Assembly: GCF_026343335.1 (NCBI RefSeq)
Contig: NZ_JAPELX010000001.1
Location: 3,286,001 to 3,350,000, forward strand
Reading direction: 5' to 3'
DNA length: 64,000 nucleotides
Origin: Streptomyces sp. NBC_00078
GTDB taxonomy: Bacteria > Actinomycetota > Actinomycetes > Streptomycetales > Streptomycetaceae
The first letter of the stretch is position 1; each line of letters begins with the position of its first letter. Of this stretch, positions 27,190 to 36,749 are shown in pieces. The notes below the pieces were generated by a model. The model saw only the letters and a program-made list of their open reading frames with translations. It ran no database searches and had not been told where the DNA came from. The position numbers and the translations under genes are program-made.

Positions 27190-27346
27190 AGCCCCGCGCC
27201 TCTCCGTACGTCCCTTGTTCCCGGAGATCCATTCTGCGCCCAGGGGGCGGGGTAAGGAGAAGGACCCAGGCGTAGGACATGGCTGAGCGCGCGGAGTACG
27301 AGGCTTCGTGGCGGTACGTCCGCGCGCTGGGCAGGGGCCGGGCGGG

Positions 27347-27712
27347 TCAGGTGCCGGGGCCTTCTTCGGGGGCGGCGTCAGGGGCCTCGTCATCGTGGGC
27401 TACCGGGAGGCGAGCTCCCCTGCTCCGGGCGATCCGGTGCACCTCGTGGAGCGATTCGGTCAATCGGGCGGCGAGGAAACGGAGTTGGGGAGCAGTGGCC
27501 TTGCGGTCACCGAGGAGATCGGCGGCGTGGTCGAGGAGGTTGTCGGCCATGTCGAGCTGGACGACTTCGACGTTGTCGGCGATCCGGGAGAGGTGGCTGG
27601 TGCCGGTGTTGTCGGTGACGAGGTAGCAGGGGTTGCCGTCGAGGTTGGACCAGGGGAGGAGACGGGGCCGGCTGACTGTGGTGGCGGCCTGGTCGTGGCT
27701 CTCGTAGATCAT
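27347..27712 (-). CDS. Hypothetical protein, Streptomyces-specific small cluster
   Basis: A 121-residue soluble protein: N-terminal beta-rich part (GNPCYLVTDNTGTSHLSRIADNVE), then a helical part (MADNLLDHAADLLGDRKATAPQLRFLAARLTESLHEVHRIARSRG) and an acidic Pro-rich tail. No known domain was recognised. Its ATG overlaps the upstream stop as ATGA, so it is coupled to the preceding small gene and lies divergent to an HTH-TPR regulator and DUF397 gene. A role with that regulator is inference from position. Confidence 0.7.
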   Translation of the reverse strand: MIYESHDQAATTVSRPRLLPWSNLDGNPCYLVTDNTGTSHLSRIADNVEVVQLDMADNLLDHAADLLGDRKATAPQLRFLAARLTESLHEVHRIARSRGARLPVAHDDEAPDAAPEEGPGT

Positions 27713-28092
27713 GCGGCGGCCACCTCGGTGCCGTGAACTCGGAGCGAGCCGACGTCGACTCCGTGGATGCGCCGTGGCCCTACGTCGATGCCGTGCACGG
27801 CGAGCCAGAGGGCCCGGCGGCGGGCGCGTTGCCGTCTGGTCTGCGTGCGTTGTTCGTGGGCGAGGAGGTAGGGGCGGACGAGTCGGGAGTCCTCACCGCG
27901 GAGAGAGGTCTCATGCGGGCAGGGGCGGCGACTGGATGCGACGAGGGCAGCAGGTACAGGGGTGAGCGGCCCCCCTGCCCCGGAGGAGTGCCGGTGCCGC
28001 CCGCAGGCGGGCCACAGCAGCCGCAGCAGCGGCTCGATGAGGCGGGCGATATGGTGCAACACGTCTTCAACTCCAGTGTGGTTGAGGGCCAT
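27709..28092 (-). CDS. Hypothetical basic protein
   Basis: A 127-residue protein with a hydrophobic helix (HHIARLIEPLLRLLWPACG) followed by a disordered stretch and an Arg-rich segment (LLAHEQRTQTRRQRARRRAL) ending in short repeats of VDVG/IHGVDVG. GTG at 28062 preceded by GGAG is a good alternative start, giving 117 residues. It is coupled to the next gene (ATGA overlap). The function is not recognisable; a nucleic-acid or membrane-surface contact is possible from charge alone. Confidence 0.6.
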   Translation of the reverse strand: MALNHTGVEDVLHHIARLIEPLLRLLWPACGRHRHSSGAGGPLTPVPAALVASSRRPCPHETSLRGEDSRLVRPYLLAHEQRTQTRRQRARRRALWLAVHGIDVGPRRIHGVDVGSLRVHGTEVAAA

Positions 28093-28209
28093 GCCCCCGG
28101 GCCGTCGCAAGCGGTCGCGGGGGTCCTTCCTTTCGGCCGAGATCGCTCGGCGCCTGTGCAAGAGGTAACCGCCCGGACACCCTCCGCAGGTACCGTTGGA
28201 AGACGGTGG

Positions 28210-28269
28210 GACCGTGAACGCCGTGAACGCCGTCGTTGAACACCATGCAAGCCGTCGGGAGTTGAGGAC
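28210..28269 (+). promoter_or_regulatory. Leader of the HTH-TPR gene with a 9-bp tandem repeat
   Basis: CGTGAACGC occurs twice in tandem (28212-28229) about 40 bases upstream of the start, followed by a partial third copy. TTGAGGAC before the ATG supplies a weak ribosome site. Confidence 0.35.
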
Positions 28270-29619
28270 ATGGCACGGAAACGCACCCCCAACCGCGCCC
28301 TGGACAACCTGCTTGACCAGGCACGATGGACCAGGACCCAGCTTGCACAGCAGGTGAACCGCCTCGGCCCTCAGGCAGGGCTCAACCTCACGTACGACCG
28401 CACCGCAGTCGCGCACTGGATTGCAGGTGTCCAGCCAAAGCCCCAGGTCAGGGTCCTGATCGTCGAGGCCCTCTCGGCACGGCTAGGACGACCCGTCACC
28501 CACGCGGAAGCCGGCCTGGAGCCTGCGACATCACTCACGGGCTCCCAAAGCGCCGACACTGTCGAGGAGTTGATCGGCCTCGGAAGGGCAACAACGGATC
28601 CGTCCCGCCGCAGCCTGCTGGCTGCCACGGTCTTCTCCGCCGCTCTGTCAGTACCCGCGTTCACCCTCCCCGCGCGAGCGGCGGCCGAATCTGTGACTCC
28701 GGGCAAGAAGACGGTGCGTATCGGCTCTTCACAGGTGCAGTCGATCCGCACCATGACCGACCGGATCGCAGACATCCTCGACGAACTCGGCGCCGGGCAC
28801 GCGATGCCCATGGCGTCCGCGTTCCTCGTCAACACCGTCGGCCCGTGGCTCCAGGCACAAGCCCCGGAACCCGTTCGCAAGGACATGCTGGCCGCCGCAT
28901 CCGACCTCACGTACCTGACCGGCTGGATGGCCATGTACGAGAAGGCCCACGGCCTCGGACAGCGCTACTACGTCCAAGCCCTCGGCCTGGCGCGCGAGGC
29001 GGACGACCACGTCACCTACTGCAGGACCCTGCGCGGCATGTCCCTCCAGGCCTCCAACCTGGGCTACGGTCCCAAGGCCCTGGAACTCGCGGACTCCGCA
29101 GCAGAAGCAGCCCCCTCGGCGGGCCCGCGTCTCGTGGCGTTCCTACGCGGTCAGCAGGCCCACTCCGCGTCCATGGTGGGCCTCAAGCAACAAGCCCACG
29201 CCCGCCTGAAGGAGGCCGAGGACGCATTGTCGAAGGCGGACAACCGCAGGGACGCGATCGGTGGCTACGACCAGACCGCCTACCTCTTCCACGTCTCCCA
29301 CGTCCTGGACGAGGAGAAGGACTTCGCGGGCTCGATCAAAGCCCTTAAACAGTCGATCCGCCTCCAGCCGAAACAGGAACGCCAAGGCCGCGTGCACTCC
29401 TACGCGCTTCTCGCGCAGCGCCAGCTACGCGTCGGCCACTTGGACGCGGCCTGCGAGAGCTGGTCACGGTTCCTGGACGAGTACGAACACGTCTCGTCCA
29501 ACCGCGGTGACGACCACTTCCGCACGATGAGCACGGAACTGCGTCGGCACCCAACTGCCCGCCCTGTGCGAGAGCTTGCACGCCGTGCACGTGATGTGGC
29601 CTCGGCCAAGGCTGCGTGA
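28270..29619 (+). CDS. HTH regulator with TPR-like repeats and internal Tat-like segment
   Basis: A 449-residue protein. Residues 1-80 are a divergent helix-turn-helix (LDNLLDQARWTRTQLAQQV; AVAHWIAGVQPKPQ). Residues about 116-143 form an arginine-led hydrophobic stretch (PSRRSLLAATVFSAALSVP to ARAAA) like a twin-arginine signal inside the chain. Residues 180-440 are helical TPR-type repeats (YYVQALGLAREADD; YGPKALELADSA; FAGSIKALKQSIRL). The layout resembles Streptomyces NsdA-type regulators. A DUF397 gene follows, so the pair resembles a regulator plus small partner. Confidence 0.78.
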   Translation: MARKRTPNRALDNLLDQARWTRTQLAQQVNRLGPQAGLNLTYDRTAVAHWIAGVQPKPQVRVLIVEALSARLGRPVTHAEAGLEPATSLTGSQSADTVEELIGLGRATTDPSRRSLLAATVFSAALSVPAFTLPARAAAESVTPGKKTVRIGSSQVQSIRTMTDRIADILDELGAGHAMPMASAFLVNTVGPWLQAQAPEPVRKDMLAAASDLTYLTGWMAMYEKAHGLGQRYYVQALGLAREADDHVTYCRTLRGMSLQASNLGYGPKALELADSAAEAAPSAGPRLVAFLRGQQAHSASMVGLKQQAHARLKEAEDALSKADNRRDAIGGYDQTAYLFHVSHVLDEEKDFAGSIKALKQSIRLQPKQERQGRVHSYALLAQRQLRVGHLDAACESWSRFLDEYEHVSSNRGDDHFRTMSTELRRHPTARPVRELARRARDVASAKAA

Positions 29620-29680
29620 TTTTCGCAGACCCCGGAAGTGTCGGCGCATTTCATCGGAAACAGCGAAGGAGTGCGAACCC

Positions 29681-29902
29681 ATGGTTGACGGACCCATCCT
29701 GAACGCTGCCGCGCTGAACGGCTGGCGCACGTCGACGTACAGCGGCAACGAAGGCGGCAGCTGCATCGAGGTCCTGGACGGCTACCCGCCCGGCGTCCCG
29801 GTCCGCGACTCCAAGGTCCCACAGGGGCCTGCGCTGGTCTTCCCGTCGGCCGGCTGGACATCGTTCATTGCAACGATCAAGAACGGAAGCTTCCCTGCTT
29901 GA
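29681..29902 (+). CDS. DUF397 domain protein
   Basis: A 73-residue small protein with the DUF397 signature: GWRTSTYSGNEGGSCIEV in the first half and VPVRDSKVPQGPALVFPSAGWTSFIATIK in the second. ATG at 29681 follows AAGGAG. It is probably cotranscribed with the HTH-TPR gene and acts as its small partner, as DUF397 proteins do for WhiJ-type regulators. Confidence 0.85.
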   Translation: MVDGPILNAAALNGWRTSTYSGNEGGSCIEVLDGYPPGVPVRDSKVPQGPALVFPSAGWTSFIATIKNGSFPA

Positions 29903-29917
29903 TTCCGCCCCAGATGA

Positions 29918-29946
29918 CTGGCCCCCACCATCTTTGCGGGGGCCAG
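29918..29946 (+). terminator. Terminator of the HTH-TPR/DUF397 unit
   Basis: CTGGCCCCC and GGGGGCCAG form a 9-bp stem with an 11-base loop, 15 bases after the DUF397 stop. Confidence 0.6.
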
Positions 29947-30024
29947 CCTCAAACTTCTGCCCTACGCCGGGGCCGTCAACCGGCCGGAAAGCAAGTCATC
30001 CACCGCGAACAGCCGATCGGGGGA

Positions 30025-31725
30025 TCAGTCCGAGCCCAGATGCGTCGCCGCGAACATCCGCAGCACGGCCGGAAGCACCACCACCGACGGGCCGGGGGAC
30101 GCCAGCGCCTTCGCCAGATCCGCCTCCAGGGCCTCCGGCGTCGTACGAATCCCCGGCACTCCGAACGACTCCGCCAGCGCCACATAGTCCGGCCGGGACA
30201 ACTCCGTCGCCGTGGCCTGGCCGAACGCGTCGGTCATGTACTCGCGCAGGATGCCGTAGCCGCCGTCGTCCACGATCAGCCAGGTGACGTTCAGGTCGTA
30301 CTGGCGGGCCGTCGCCAGCTCGGCGATCGAGTACAGGGCGCCGCCGTCGCCGGACACCGCGAGGACCGGGCGGGTCGGGTCCGCCGCCGCCGCTCCCAGC
30401 GCCGCCGGGAAGCCGTAGCCGAGGCCGCCGGCGCCCTGCGCGGAGTGCAGGAGGTTGGGACCCTTGGCGTCGAAGGCCGACCAGGCCCAGTAGGCCAGGA
30501 TCGTCATGTCCCAGAAGGACGGGGAGTCGGCGGGGAGCGCCCGGCGGACGGACGCCAACACGTCCTGTTCCAGGGTGAGTTCCTGAGCGGCGATGCATTC
30601 GGCGACCTTCGCGAGCACCTCGCGCACCCGCTCCGGGGCAGCAGGGTCAGAGCGCTCCTCCCCGGTCTCCACCGTCTCCAGCAGCGCCTGCAGCGCGAGG
30701 CGCGCGTCCGCGTGAATGCCCAACGCAGGGTGGTTGGACTCCAGCTTGCCGAGGTCGGCCTCGATCTGGATGACGCGTCCGCTTGGCTTGAACGTGTGGT
30801 AATTCGAGGAGAGTTCGCCCAGCCCCGAGCCGACCACCAGGACTACGTCCGCGTCCTCCAGAAACTCCGTGGTGTGCCGGTCCTCGATCCACGACTGGAG
30901 CGAGAGCGGGTGCTTCCAGGGGAAGGCCCCCTTACCACCGGGGGTCGTGACGACCGGCGCCTGCAGCCGCTCCGCCAGCTGCTTCAGCTTCCCGGACGCG
31001 TCCGCCCGTACCACTCCCCCGCCCGCGATGATCGCCGGGCGCTCGGCGCGCGCCAGCAAGTCGGCTGCCACGGCGGTCAGTTCGGGGCGCGGAGTCAGCT
31101 CGTCCGGGGTCGCGTCCACCGCCGTCACCACCGGCAGCCGGGTCCCGGCCAGCAGCACGTCCTGCGGGATCTCCACCCAGACCGGGCCGTGCGGAGCGGT
31201 CAGCGCGGACTTCCAGGCCTCCGCGATCGCGGACGGGATCTGGGACTGGGTGCGGACGGTGTGGACGGACTTCACCACGCCTCTGAACGAGGCAGCCTGG
31301 TCCGGGAGTTCGTGCAGATAGCCGTGCCTGCCACCGCCCAGGCCGGCCGTCGGGATCTGGCTGCTGATCGCCAGTACGGGGGCGGAGGCCGCGCGGGCCT
31401 CCTGCAGCGCCGCGAGGGAGGTCAGCGCACCCGGGCCCGTGGAGAGCAGGAGAGGGGCGGCCTCTCCGGTGATCCTGCCGTACGCGTCCGCCGCGAACCC
31501 CGCGTTGTTCTCCACCCGCAGGCCGACGTAGCTCAGGTCGGAGCGGCGCAGCGCGTCGAACATGCCGAGCGCGTGCTGGCCGGGCAGCCCGAACACGGTG
31601 GTCGCGCCGAGCCCGGCCAGCGTCTCCACGACCAGGTCTCCGCCGTTGCGGCCGGAGGGCGGGTTCAGTGCCGCCTCCGTCTGGGCGGCCGTCGGACGGA
31701 GTTCCAGGTCGTGGTCGTGGGTCAC
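30025..31725 (-). CDS. Thiamine-diphosphate-dependent enzyme (acetolactate synthase-like)
   Basis: A 566-residue ThDP enzyme with the three-domain layout. The N-terminal Pyr domain has the catalytic Glu in [19 protein letters not shown]. The middle domain reads [20 protein letters not shown]. The C-terminal PP domain has the ThDP motif [17 protein letters not shown] to DDGGYG. Its GTG overlaps the agmatinase stop (GTGA), so the two are coupled. It is distinct from the housekeeping IlvB. With a guanidino hydrolase and symporter it may act on a guanidino-acid derivative; this is inference. Confidence 0.82.
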   Translation of the reverse strand: MTHDHDLELRPTAAQTEAALNPPSGRNGGDLVVETLAGLGATTVFGLPGQHALGMFDALRRSDLSYVGLRVENNAGFAADAYGRITGEAAPLLLSTGPGALTSLAALQEARAASAPVLAISSQIPTAGLGGGRHGYLHELPDQAASFRGVVKSVHTVRTQSQIPSAIAEAWKSALTAPHGPVWVEIPQDVLLAGTRLPVVTAVDATPDELTPRPELTAVAADLLARAERPAIIAGGGVVRADASGKLKQLAERLQAPVVTTPGGKGAFPWKHPLSLQSWIEDRHTTEFLEDADVVLVVGSGLGELSSNYHTFKPSGRVIQIEADLGKLESNHPALGIHADARLALQALLETVETGEERSDPAAPERVREVLAKVAECIAAQELTLEQDVLASVRRALPADSPSFWDMTILAYWAWSAFDAKGPNLLHSAQGAGGLGYGFPAALGAAAADPTRPVLAVSGDGGALYSIAELATARQYDLNVTWLIVDDGGYGILREYMTDAFGQATATELSRPDYVALAESFGVPGIRTTPEALEADLAKALASPGPSVVVLPAVLRMFAATHLGSD

Positions 31726-32702
31726 TTGCCTTCGTTCTCCTCGCGGGCCGCGGCGATCTGCCGGGACATGATCGTGGTCAGTTCGTACGCCGTGTGGGAC
31801 GCGGCCACCGACGTGATCTCCGCGTGATCGTACGCGGGCGCCACCTCGACGACGTCGGCCGATACGAGGTTGCAGGATGCCAGGCCGCGCAGGATCTCCA
31901 GGAGTTCGCGGGAGGTCATGCCGCCGGCCTCGGGCGTCCCCGTGCCGGGCGCGTGCGCCGGGTCCAGGCAGTCGATGTCGATGGAGATGTACAGCGGACG
32001 GTCGCCGATGCGCCGGCGGAGCTGGTCGGCGACCTCGTCGGCGCCCCGGCGGTAGATGTCCGCCGAGGTGACGATGCCGAAGCCCATCTTCTCGTCGTCG
32101 GTGAGGTCCTGCTTGCCGTAGAGCGGGCCGCGTGTGCCTACGTGGGACAGCGCCTCCGTGTCGAGGATGCCCTCCTCCACCGCGCGGCGGAACGGTGTGC
32201 CGTGGGTGTACTCGGCGCCGAAGTAGGTGTCCCAGGTGTCGAGGTGGGCGTCGAAGTGGAGCAGGGCGACCGGGCCGTGCTTCTTCGCCACCGAGCGGAG
32301 CAGCGGGAGGGCGATCGTGTGGTCGCCGCCCAGCGTCATCAGGCGGGCGCCCGTGCCGAGCAGCTCGTCCGCCGCCGCCTCGATGGTGTCGACGGCCTCG
32401 TTGATGTTGAAGGGGTTCACCGCGATGTCCCCGCCGTCGGCGACCTGGGCCAGCGCGAACGGGGAGGCGTCCTGTGCCGGGTTGTAGGGCCGCAGCAGCC
32501 GGGACGCCTCGCGGATCGCGTTGCCGCCGAAGCGGGCGCCCGGCCGGTAGGAGACGCCGGAGTCGAACGGCACGCCCACGACGGCGACGTCGGCGCGGCC
32601 GACCTCGTCGAGGCGGGGCAGCCGGGCGAAGGTCGCGGGTCCGGCGTACCGCGGGACACGGGAGGAGTCGACGGGGCCGCGAGGCGTCTCGTTGCTGCTC
32701 AT
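31722..32702 (-). CDS. speB: Agmatinase/guanidinobutyrase family hydrolase
   Basis: A 326-residue ureohydrolase that releases urea from a guanidino compound. Binuclear Mn ligands are visible in [24 protein letters not shown] and [19 protein letters not shown]. It lies between the symporter gene (63-base gap holding the dyad ATCGCG-N5-CGCGAT) and the coupled ThDP enzyme. Whether agmatine or 4-guanidinobutyrate is the substrate cannot be told from sequence; the context fits uptake and degradation of an arginine-derived guanidine. Confidence 0.85.
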   Translation of the reverse strand: MSSNETPRGPVDSSRVPRYAGPATFARLPRLDEVGRADVAVVGVPFDSGVSYRPGARFGGNAIREASRLLRPYNPAQDASPFALAQVADGGDIAVNPFNINEAVDTIEAAADELLGTGARLMTLGGDHTIALPLLRSVAKKHGPVALLHFDAHLDTWDTYFGAEYTHGTPFRRAVEEGILDTEALSHVGTRGPLYGKQDLTDDEKMGFGIVTSADIYRRGADEVADQLRRRIGDRPLYISIDIDCLDPAHAPGTGTPEAGGMTSRELLEILRGLASCNLVSADVVEVAPAYDHAEITSVAASHTAYELTTIMSRQIAAAREENEGK

Positions 32703-32726
32703 GGAGTGATGCCTTTCCTACGCTTC

Positions 32727-32743
32727 ATCGCGTATGGCGCGAT
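32727..32743. promoter_or_regulatory. Small dyad between symporter and agmatinase genes
   Basis: ATCGCG and CGCGAT flank TATGG, 25 bases upstream of the agmatinase start. It may be an operator for an internal promoter. Confidence 0.3.
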
Positions 32744-32765
32744 ATGTACTACTTCTTGTACGACT

Positions 32766-34241
32766 CTACTGGGCTGCCGGGACGGGTTCGGAGGCGGCTT
32801 CGGGGGCACGTCCGGCAAGACGCTCGCGCCAGGCGGCGAGTACGGCCGCGTCGGTCGCGGGTGTGGCGAGGGAGACGGCCAGGTAGGCGACGAGGGACGA
32901 CAACAGGCCGTAGTACACGGGCTCGTTGGCGAGGATGCCGTAGCCCGCCATCAGGCCGACGACCGCGAGGCCGCCGACGACGACCGAGGCGAGGGCGCCC
33001 TGCGCGGTGCCGCGCTTCCAGAGCAGCCCGCCGAGGATGGGGACGAGGAGTCCACCGACGAGGAGGTTGTAGGCGACCGTCAGCGCCTCGACGACGTTGT
33101 TGAGCGCGATGGCCGTGCCGATCACGCCGAGGCCCATGATCAGGATGAAGACGCGGTTGCCCCTGACCTCGTCGTGCGCGTCCTCCGAGTCCGAATCCCC
33201 GGAAGGACGCACCGCTCCCCGCAGCCGTGACCAGATGTCGTTGTTGGCGACGGTCGCGCAGGCGATCAGCGCGCCGGAGGACGTGGACATCACGGCGGCG
33301 AGCGCGGCGGCCAGCACAAGTCCCCTGACCCCGACCGGGAGTTCGTCCTTGACGATGGTCGCGAAGGCGTCGTCGGGGCTGCCGAGCCCGGGGTACAGAA
33401 CCTTGGCCGCCGTACCGATGACGGCTCCGGCGAGGGCGTAGACGAGGCAGTAGGTGCCCGCGACGGTGCCGCCCCACCTGGCGGTCCTGTCGCTTCCGGC
33501 CGTGAAGACGCGCTGCCAGATGTCCTGCCCGATGAGCATGCCGAAGGTGTAGATCAGCAGGTAGGTGAAGATCGTCTCGCCGCCGATGCCCAGCGGGTCG
33601 AAGTACGCGGTGGGCAGCTTGGCCTTCATCTCGCTGAAGCCGCCCGCCTTGACGACCGCGATGGGCAGAAGGAGCAGCAGCACGCCGATCGTCTTCACCA
33701 CGAACTGCACCATGTCCGTGAGGGTGATCGACCACATGCCGCCGAGCGTCGAGTAGGCGACGACGATCGAGCCGCCGAGGATGATCGCGACGGTCCGGTT
33801 CATGTCGAACAGGACGTCGAAGATCGTGGCGTAGGCGATGGTCGAGGTGACCGCGAGCATCAGGGTGTACGCCCACATGACCACGCCGGAGATGACGCCC
33901 GCGCGACCGCCGTAGCGGAGGTCGAGCATCTCGGAGACGGTGTAGACCTTCAGGCGGGCGATGCGGGCGGAGAAGAAGACGGACAGGGCGAGCAGGCCGA
34001 GGCCGATGGTGAAGACCATCCAGGCGCCGGAGAGGCCGTACTGGTAGCCGAGGCCGACCCCGCCGATGGTGGACGCGCCGCCGAGGACGATCGCCGCCAT
34101 GGTGCCGGAGTACATGGCAGGCCCGAGGCGGCGCCCCGCGACCAGGAACTCGCTCTTCGACCTGGCGCGGCGCATGCCCCACCAGCCCATGGCCAGCATG
34201 CCGGCCAGGTAGATGACGATGACGGTGTAGTCGACGGCCAC
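32766..34241 (-). CDS. Sodium:solute symporter
   Basis: A 491-residue SSS-family transporter with about 13 membrane segments starting VDYTVIVIYLAGMLAMGWWG. The family signature region is GGMWSITLTDMVQFVVKTIG, with GLVLAAALAAVMSTSSGALI downstream. GTG at 34241 follows GGAGG at 5 bases; a longer start at 34340 would add hydrophilic residues without support. It is the first gene of the minus-strand guanidino-compound operon and divergent to a PucR regulator, so it probably imports the operon's substrate. Confidence 0.86.
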   Translation of the reverse strand: MAVDYTVIVIYLAGMLAMGWWGMRRARSKSEFLVAGRRLGPAMYSGTMAAIVLGGASTIGGVGLGYQYGLSGAWMVFTIGLGLLALSVFFSARIARLKVYTVSEMLDLRYGGRAGVISGVVMWAYTLMLAVTSTIAYATIFDVLFDMNRTVAIILGGSIVVAYSTLGGMWSITLTDMVQFVVKTIGVLLLLLPIAVVKAGGFSEMKAKLPTAYFDPLGIGGETIFTYLLIYTFGMLIGQDIWQRVFTAGSDRTARWGGTVAGTYCLVYALAGAVIGTAAKVLYPGLGSPDDAFATIVKDELPVGVRGLVLAAALAAVMSTSSGALIACATVANNDIWSRLRGAVRPSGDSDSEDAHDEVRGNRVFILIMGLGVIGTAIALNNVVEALTVAYNLLVGGLLVPILGGLLWKRGTAQGALASVVVGGLAVVGLMAGYGILANEPVYYGLLSSLVAYLAVSLATPATDAAVLAAWRERLAGRAPEAASEPVPAAQ

Positions 34242-34363
34242 AGGAGCCTCCTTCGCTCGGTCTCGCCGGCGGGTGATGAGCACCGACACTAGGTGGCCGG
34301 AAAGCGACTGCGAAGTGTACGTTTCATCCATTCGATCCATGCCGGATGGAGGGAACGCACACC

Positions 34364-35836
34364 ATGCCGGACCCCGCTGTTCCCCCTACTCCCCCAGTGC
34401 CCCTCGCGTCCCTCCTGGCCCGTGAGGACCTGGCCCTGCGCCGGATCGCGGGCCCTTTCGATCCGGACATCGTGATCCACTGGGCGCACACCTCGGAGAT
34501 GGCCGACCCGTACCCGTATCTGCTGGGCGGGGAGCTGCTGCTGACGGCGGGGGTCCACATCCCGGAGGCGGCGGGCTCGGGCACCTACTTCGACGACTAC
34601 GTGTCGAGGATCGTCACGGCGGGCGGGGCCGCTCTCGGCTTCGGCCTGGCTCCCGTGCACGACACGGTGCCGCGGGCTCTGGTGGCGGCGTGCGACGCGC
34701 ACGGGCTGCCCCTGCTGGAGGTGCCCCCGCAGACCACGTTCTCGGGGGTGGCCCGCGCGGTCTGGCAGCTGATGGCCCAGGCCCGTCTCGCGGAACTCCG
34801 CCGGGTAACCGAGGCCCAGCAGAGCCTCGCCGCGGCGGCGTCCCGCCCGGACCCGGTGCCGTCGGTGCTGCGGCAACTGGCCCAGCGGGTGGGAGGCCGG
34901 GCGGTGCTGTACGGGCCGGAAGGCGCGGAGATCGCGGCCGCGGGGCGCACGACGGGCACCGGGGCCGGGGAGGCGCTGGCCGGGCTCGCGCAGGTCGTCC
35001 GCCCGTCGGGTGCGGGGACGCCCACGTCCGCCACCGACAACAAGGCCGGCACCCATCTCGCCGCCTACGCCCTCGGTGCCGGTCGGGGCTTCGTGCTCGG
35101 GGTGGCCGCGCCGCAGCGGGATCCCGGTGACCACACCATCGCCTCCGTCGCCGCCGTCCTGCTGTCCCTGCTCACCGGCGAGCGCCAGAGCGGCGCGGGT
35201 GCGGCACGGTCGTCGGCGCTCGTACGGCTGCTGCTGGGGGCGCCGCCGGCCGACGTGGCCCCGCTCCTGGGGTCCGGCCGGTGGCTCGTGGTGCATGCCC
35301 GGCCGGACGCGCAGGCTCCCGACCCGGTCGCCGCCTCCGCGCTGGGCGCGGCCCTCGGGTCGCCGCTGGTCGACCTCGCGCAGGACGTCGTACGGGTCCT
35401 CGTGCCGGCCGACCGCGAACCGGCCGCGCAGCCCGGCTGGACGCTGGGCGTCAGCGCCGCCGCGGCCCCCTCGGCGTGGCCGTCCGCCGACACGCAGGCC
35501 GCCCGTGCGCTGGCCCGGGCCCGCGCCACCCGTACCGCCCTGGTCCTGCACAGCGACCGCGCCGGCCTCGCCGACCTGGTACCGGCCCAGGAGGCCGAGG
35601 CTCACGCCCGGATGCTCCTCGCCCCGGTCGCGGACCCGCCCGCGCTGGCCGAGACGCTGCGCACCTGGCTGTCCCTGCACGGCAGTTGGGACCGTACGGC
35701 GGTGGCCCTGTCCGTCCACCGCAACACGGTCCGCCAGCGCATCGCCCGCTGCGCCGCGCTCCTCGGCACGGACCTGGACGACCCGGACGTACGCATGGAG
35801 CTGTGGTTCGCGCTGCGGCAGCGCCGGTGCCCGTAG
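34364..35836 (+). CDS. PucR family transcriptional regulator
   Basis: A 490-residue regulator with an N-terminal PucR sensor domain (IVIHWAHTSEMADPYPYLLGGELLLTAG) and the C-terminal PucR helix-turn-helix (LRTWLSLHGSWDRTAVALSVHRNTVRQRIARC). ATG at 34364 is preferred because GGAGGG lies 9 bases upstream; ATG at 34346 would contain that site. It is divergent from the symporter-agmatinase operon. PucR proteins usually activate purine, amino-acid or polyamine catabolism, which fits. Confidence 0.88.
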   Translation: MPDPAVPPTPPVPLASLLAREDLALRRIAGPFDPDIVIHWAHTSEMADPYPYLLGGELLLTAGVHIPEAAGSGTYFDDYVSRIVTAGGAALGFGLAPVHDTVPRALVAACDAHGLPLLEVPPQTTFSGVARAVWQLMAQARLAELRRVTEAQQSLAAAASRPDPVPSVLRQLAQRVGGRAVLYGPEGAEIAAAGRTTGTGAGEALAGLAQVVRPSGAGTPTSATDNKAGTHLAAYALGAGRGFVLGVAAPQRDPGDHTIASVAAVLLSLLTGERQSGAGAARSSALVRLLLGAPPADVAPLLGSGRWLVVHARPDAQAPDPVAASALGAALGSPLVDLAQDVVRVLVPADREPAAQPGWTLGVSAAAAPSAWPSADTQAARALARARATRTALVLHSDRAGLADLVPAQEAEAHARMLLAPVADPPALAETLRTWLSLHGSWDRTAVALSVHRNTVRQRIARCAALLGTDLDDPDVRMELWFALRQRRCP

Positions 35837-35947
35837 CGAAGGCGGGCGGCAATAGGTACCGCGGCTCATGAGAATGAGTACGTGACCCACGTCCCAGCGC
35901 TCGGGACGCCAGGGACTCGTACGGTCGCCTGCCTCACAATGGGATCC

Positions 35948-36736
35948 ATGCCGATACCCGGGACACCCAGCCGCGCCGAACTCGTCGACCACCTTGTACG
36001 GACCCGTATCGCGGGCGACGTCGCGACGCCCCGCGAGAACAACCTCAGCCACTACCGCAAGCTGGCGAACGGCGACCGCCACTACTGGTTCGGCCTTGAG
36101 CTCGGCGACCGCTGGAAGGACGAGCAGGACGTGCTCGCTGTGATGGCGGAGCGGGTGGGCGTGAACGACGATCCCGAGTACCGGTACGGCCAGGACACCA
36201 TCGACCCCGAGCTGACCGTCGACGGTCTGGAGCGGATGGCGGCCCGGCTGCGCAAGGCGGCCGACGGACGGCAGCGGGTGCTGTTCGCGACCGGCCACCC
36301 GGGCGGTCTGCTCGACGTGCACCGCGCCACGGCCGCCGCGCTGCGGGCGGCGGGCTGCGAGATCGTCGTGATCCCGGACGGGCTGCAGACCGAGGAGGGG
36401 TACGTCTGGCAGCTCGCGGACGTCGCGGTCCTCGAGCACGGCGCCACCCTGTGGCACACCCACTCCGGTGAGCCGATGCGGGCCATCCTCACGGCACTGG
36501 AGCACGCGGAACGTGCGCTGCCCGACCTGGTGGTGGCCGACCACGGCTGGGCGGGCTACGCGGGCCGGCACGGCGTCGACTCCGTCGGCTACGCGGACTG
36601 CAACGACCCGGCGCTCTTCCTGGCGGAGGCGGAGGGCACCGTTCAGGTCGTGGTCCCGCTGGACGACCATGTCGTCAACCCTCGCTACTACGACCCGATG
36701 ACCGCGTATCTGCTGACGGAGGCCGGCCTGTCCTAG
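35948..36736 (+). CDS. Actinobacterial phosphatase-like protein
   Basis: A 262-residue protein conserved in Streptomyces and often labelled phosphatase. It begins MPIPGTPSRAELVDHLVRTRIAG and holds RQRVLFATGHPGGLLDVH, IVVIPDGLQ and DLVVADHGWAGYAG, suggestive of an alpha/beta fold with Asp and His clusters. I cannot assign a substrate. ATG at 35939 is an alternative start three codons upstream. It lies after the PucR gene on the same strand, but a 111-base gap suggests its own promoter. Confidence 0.6.
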   Translation: MPIPGTPSRAELVDHLVRTRIAGDVATPRENNLSHYRKLANGDRHYWFGLELGDRWKDEQDVLAVMAERVGVNDDPEYRYGQDTIDPELTVDGLERMAARLRKAADGRQRVLFATGHPGGLLDVHRATAAALRAAGCEIVVIPDGLQTEEGYVWQLADVAVLEHGATLWHTHSGEPMRAILTALEHAERALPDLVVADHGWAGYAGRHGVDSVGYADCNDPALFLAEAEGTVQVVVPLDDHVVNPRYYDPMTAYLLTEAGLS

Positions 36737-36749
36737 GCCCCTGACACCG

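Noticed and set aside
27279..27626. Plus-strand frame beginning MAERAEYEASWRYV
   Set aside because: The first 25 residues look plausible, but it then becomes antisense to the hypothetical gene at 27347-27712 and has no conserved-looking sequence.
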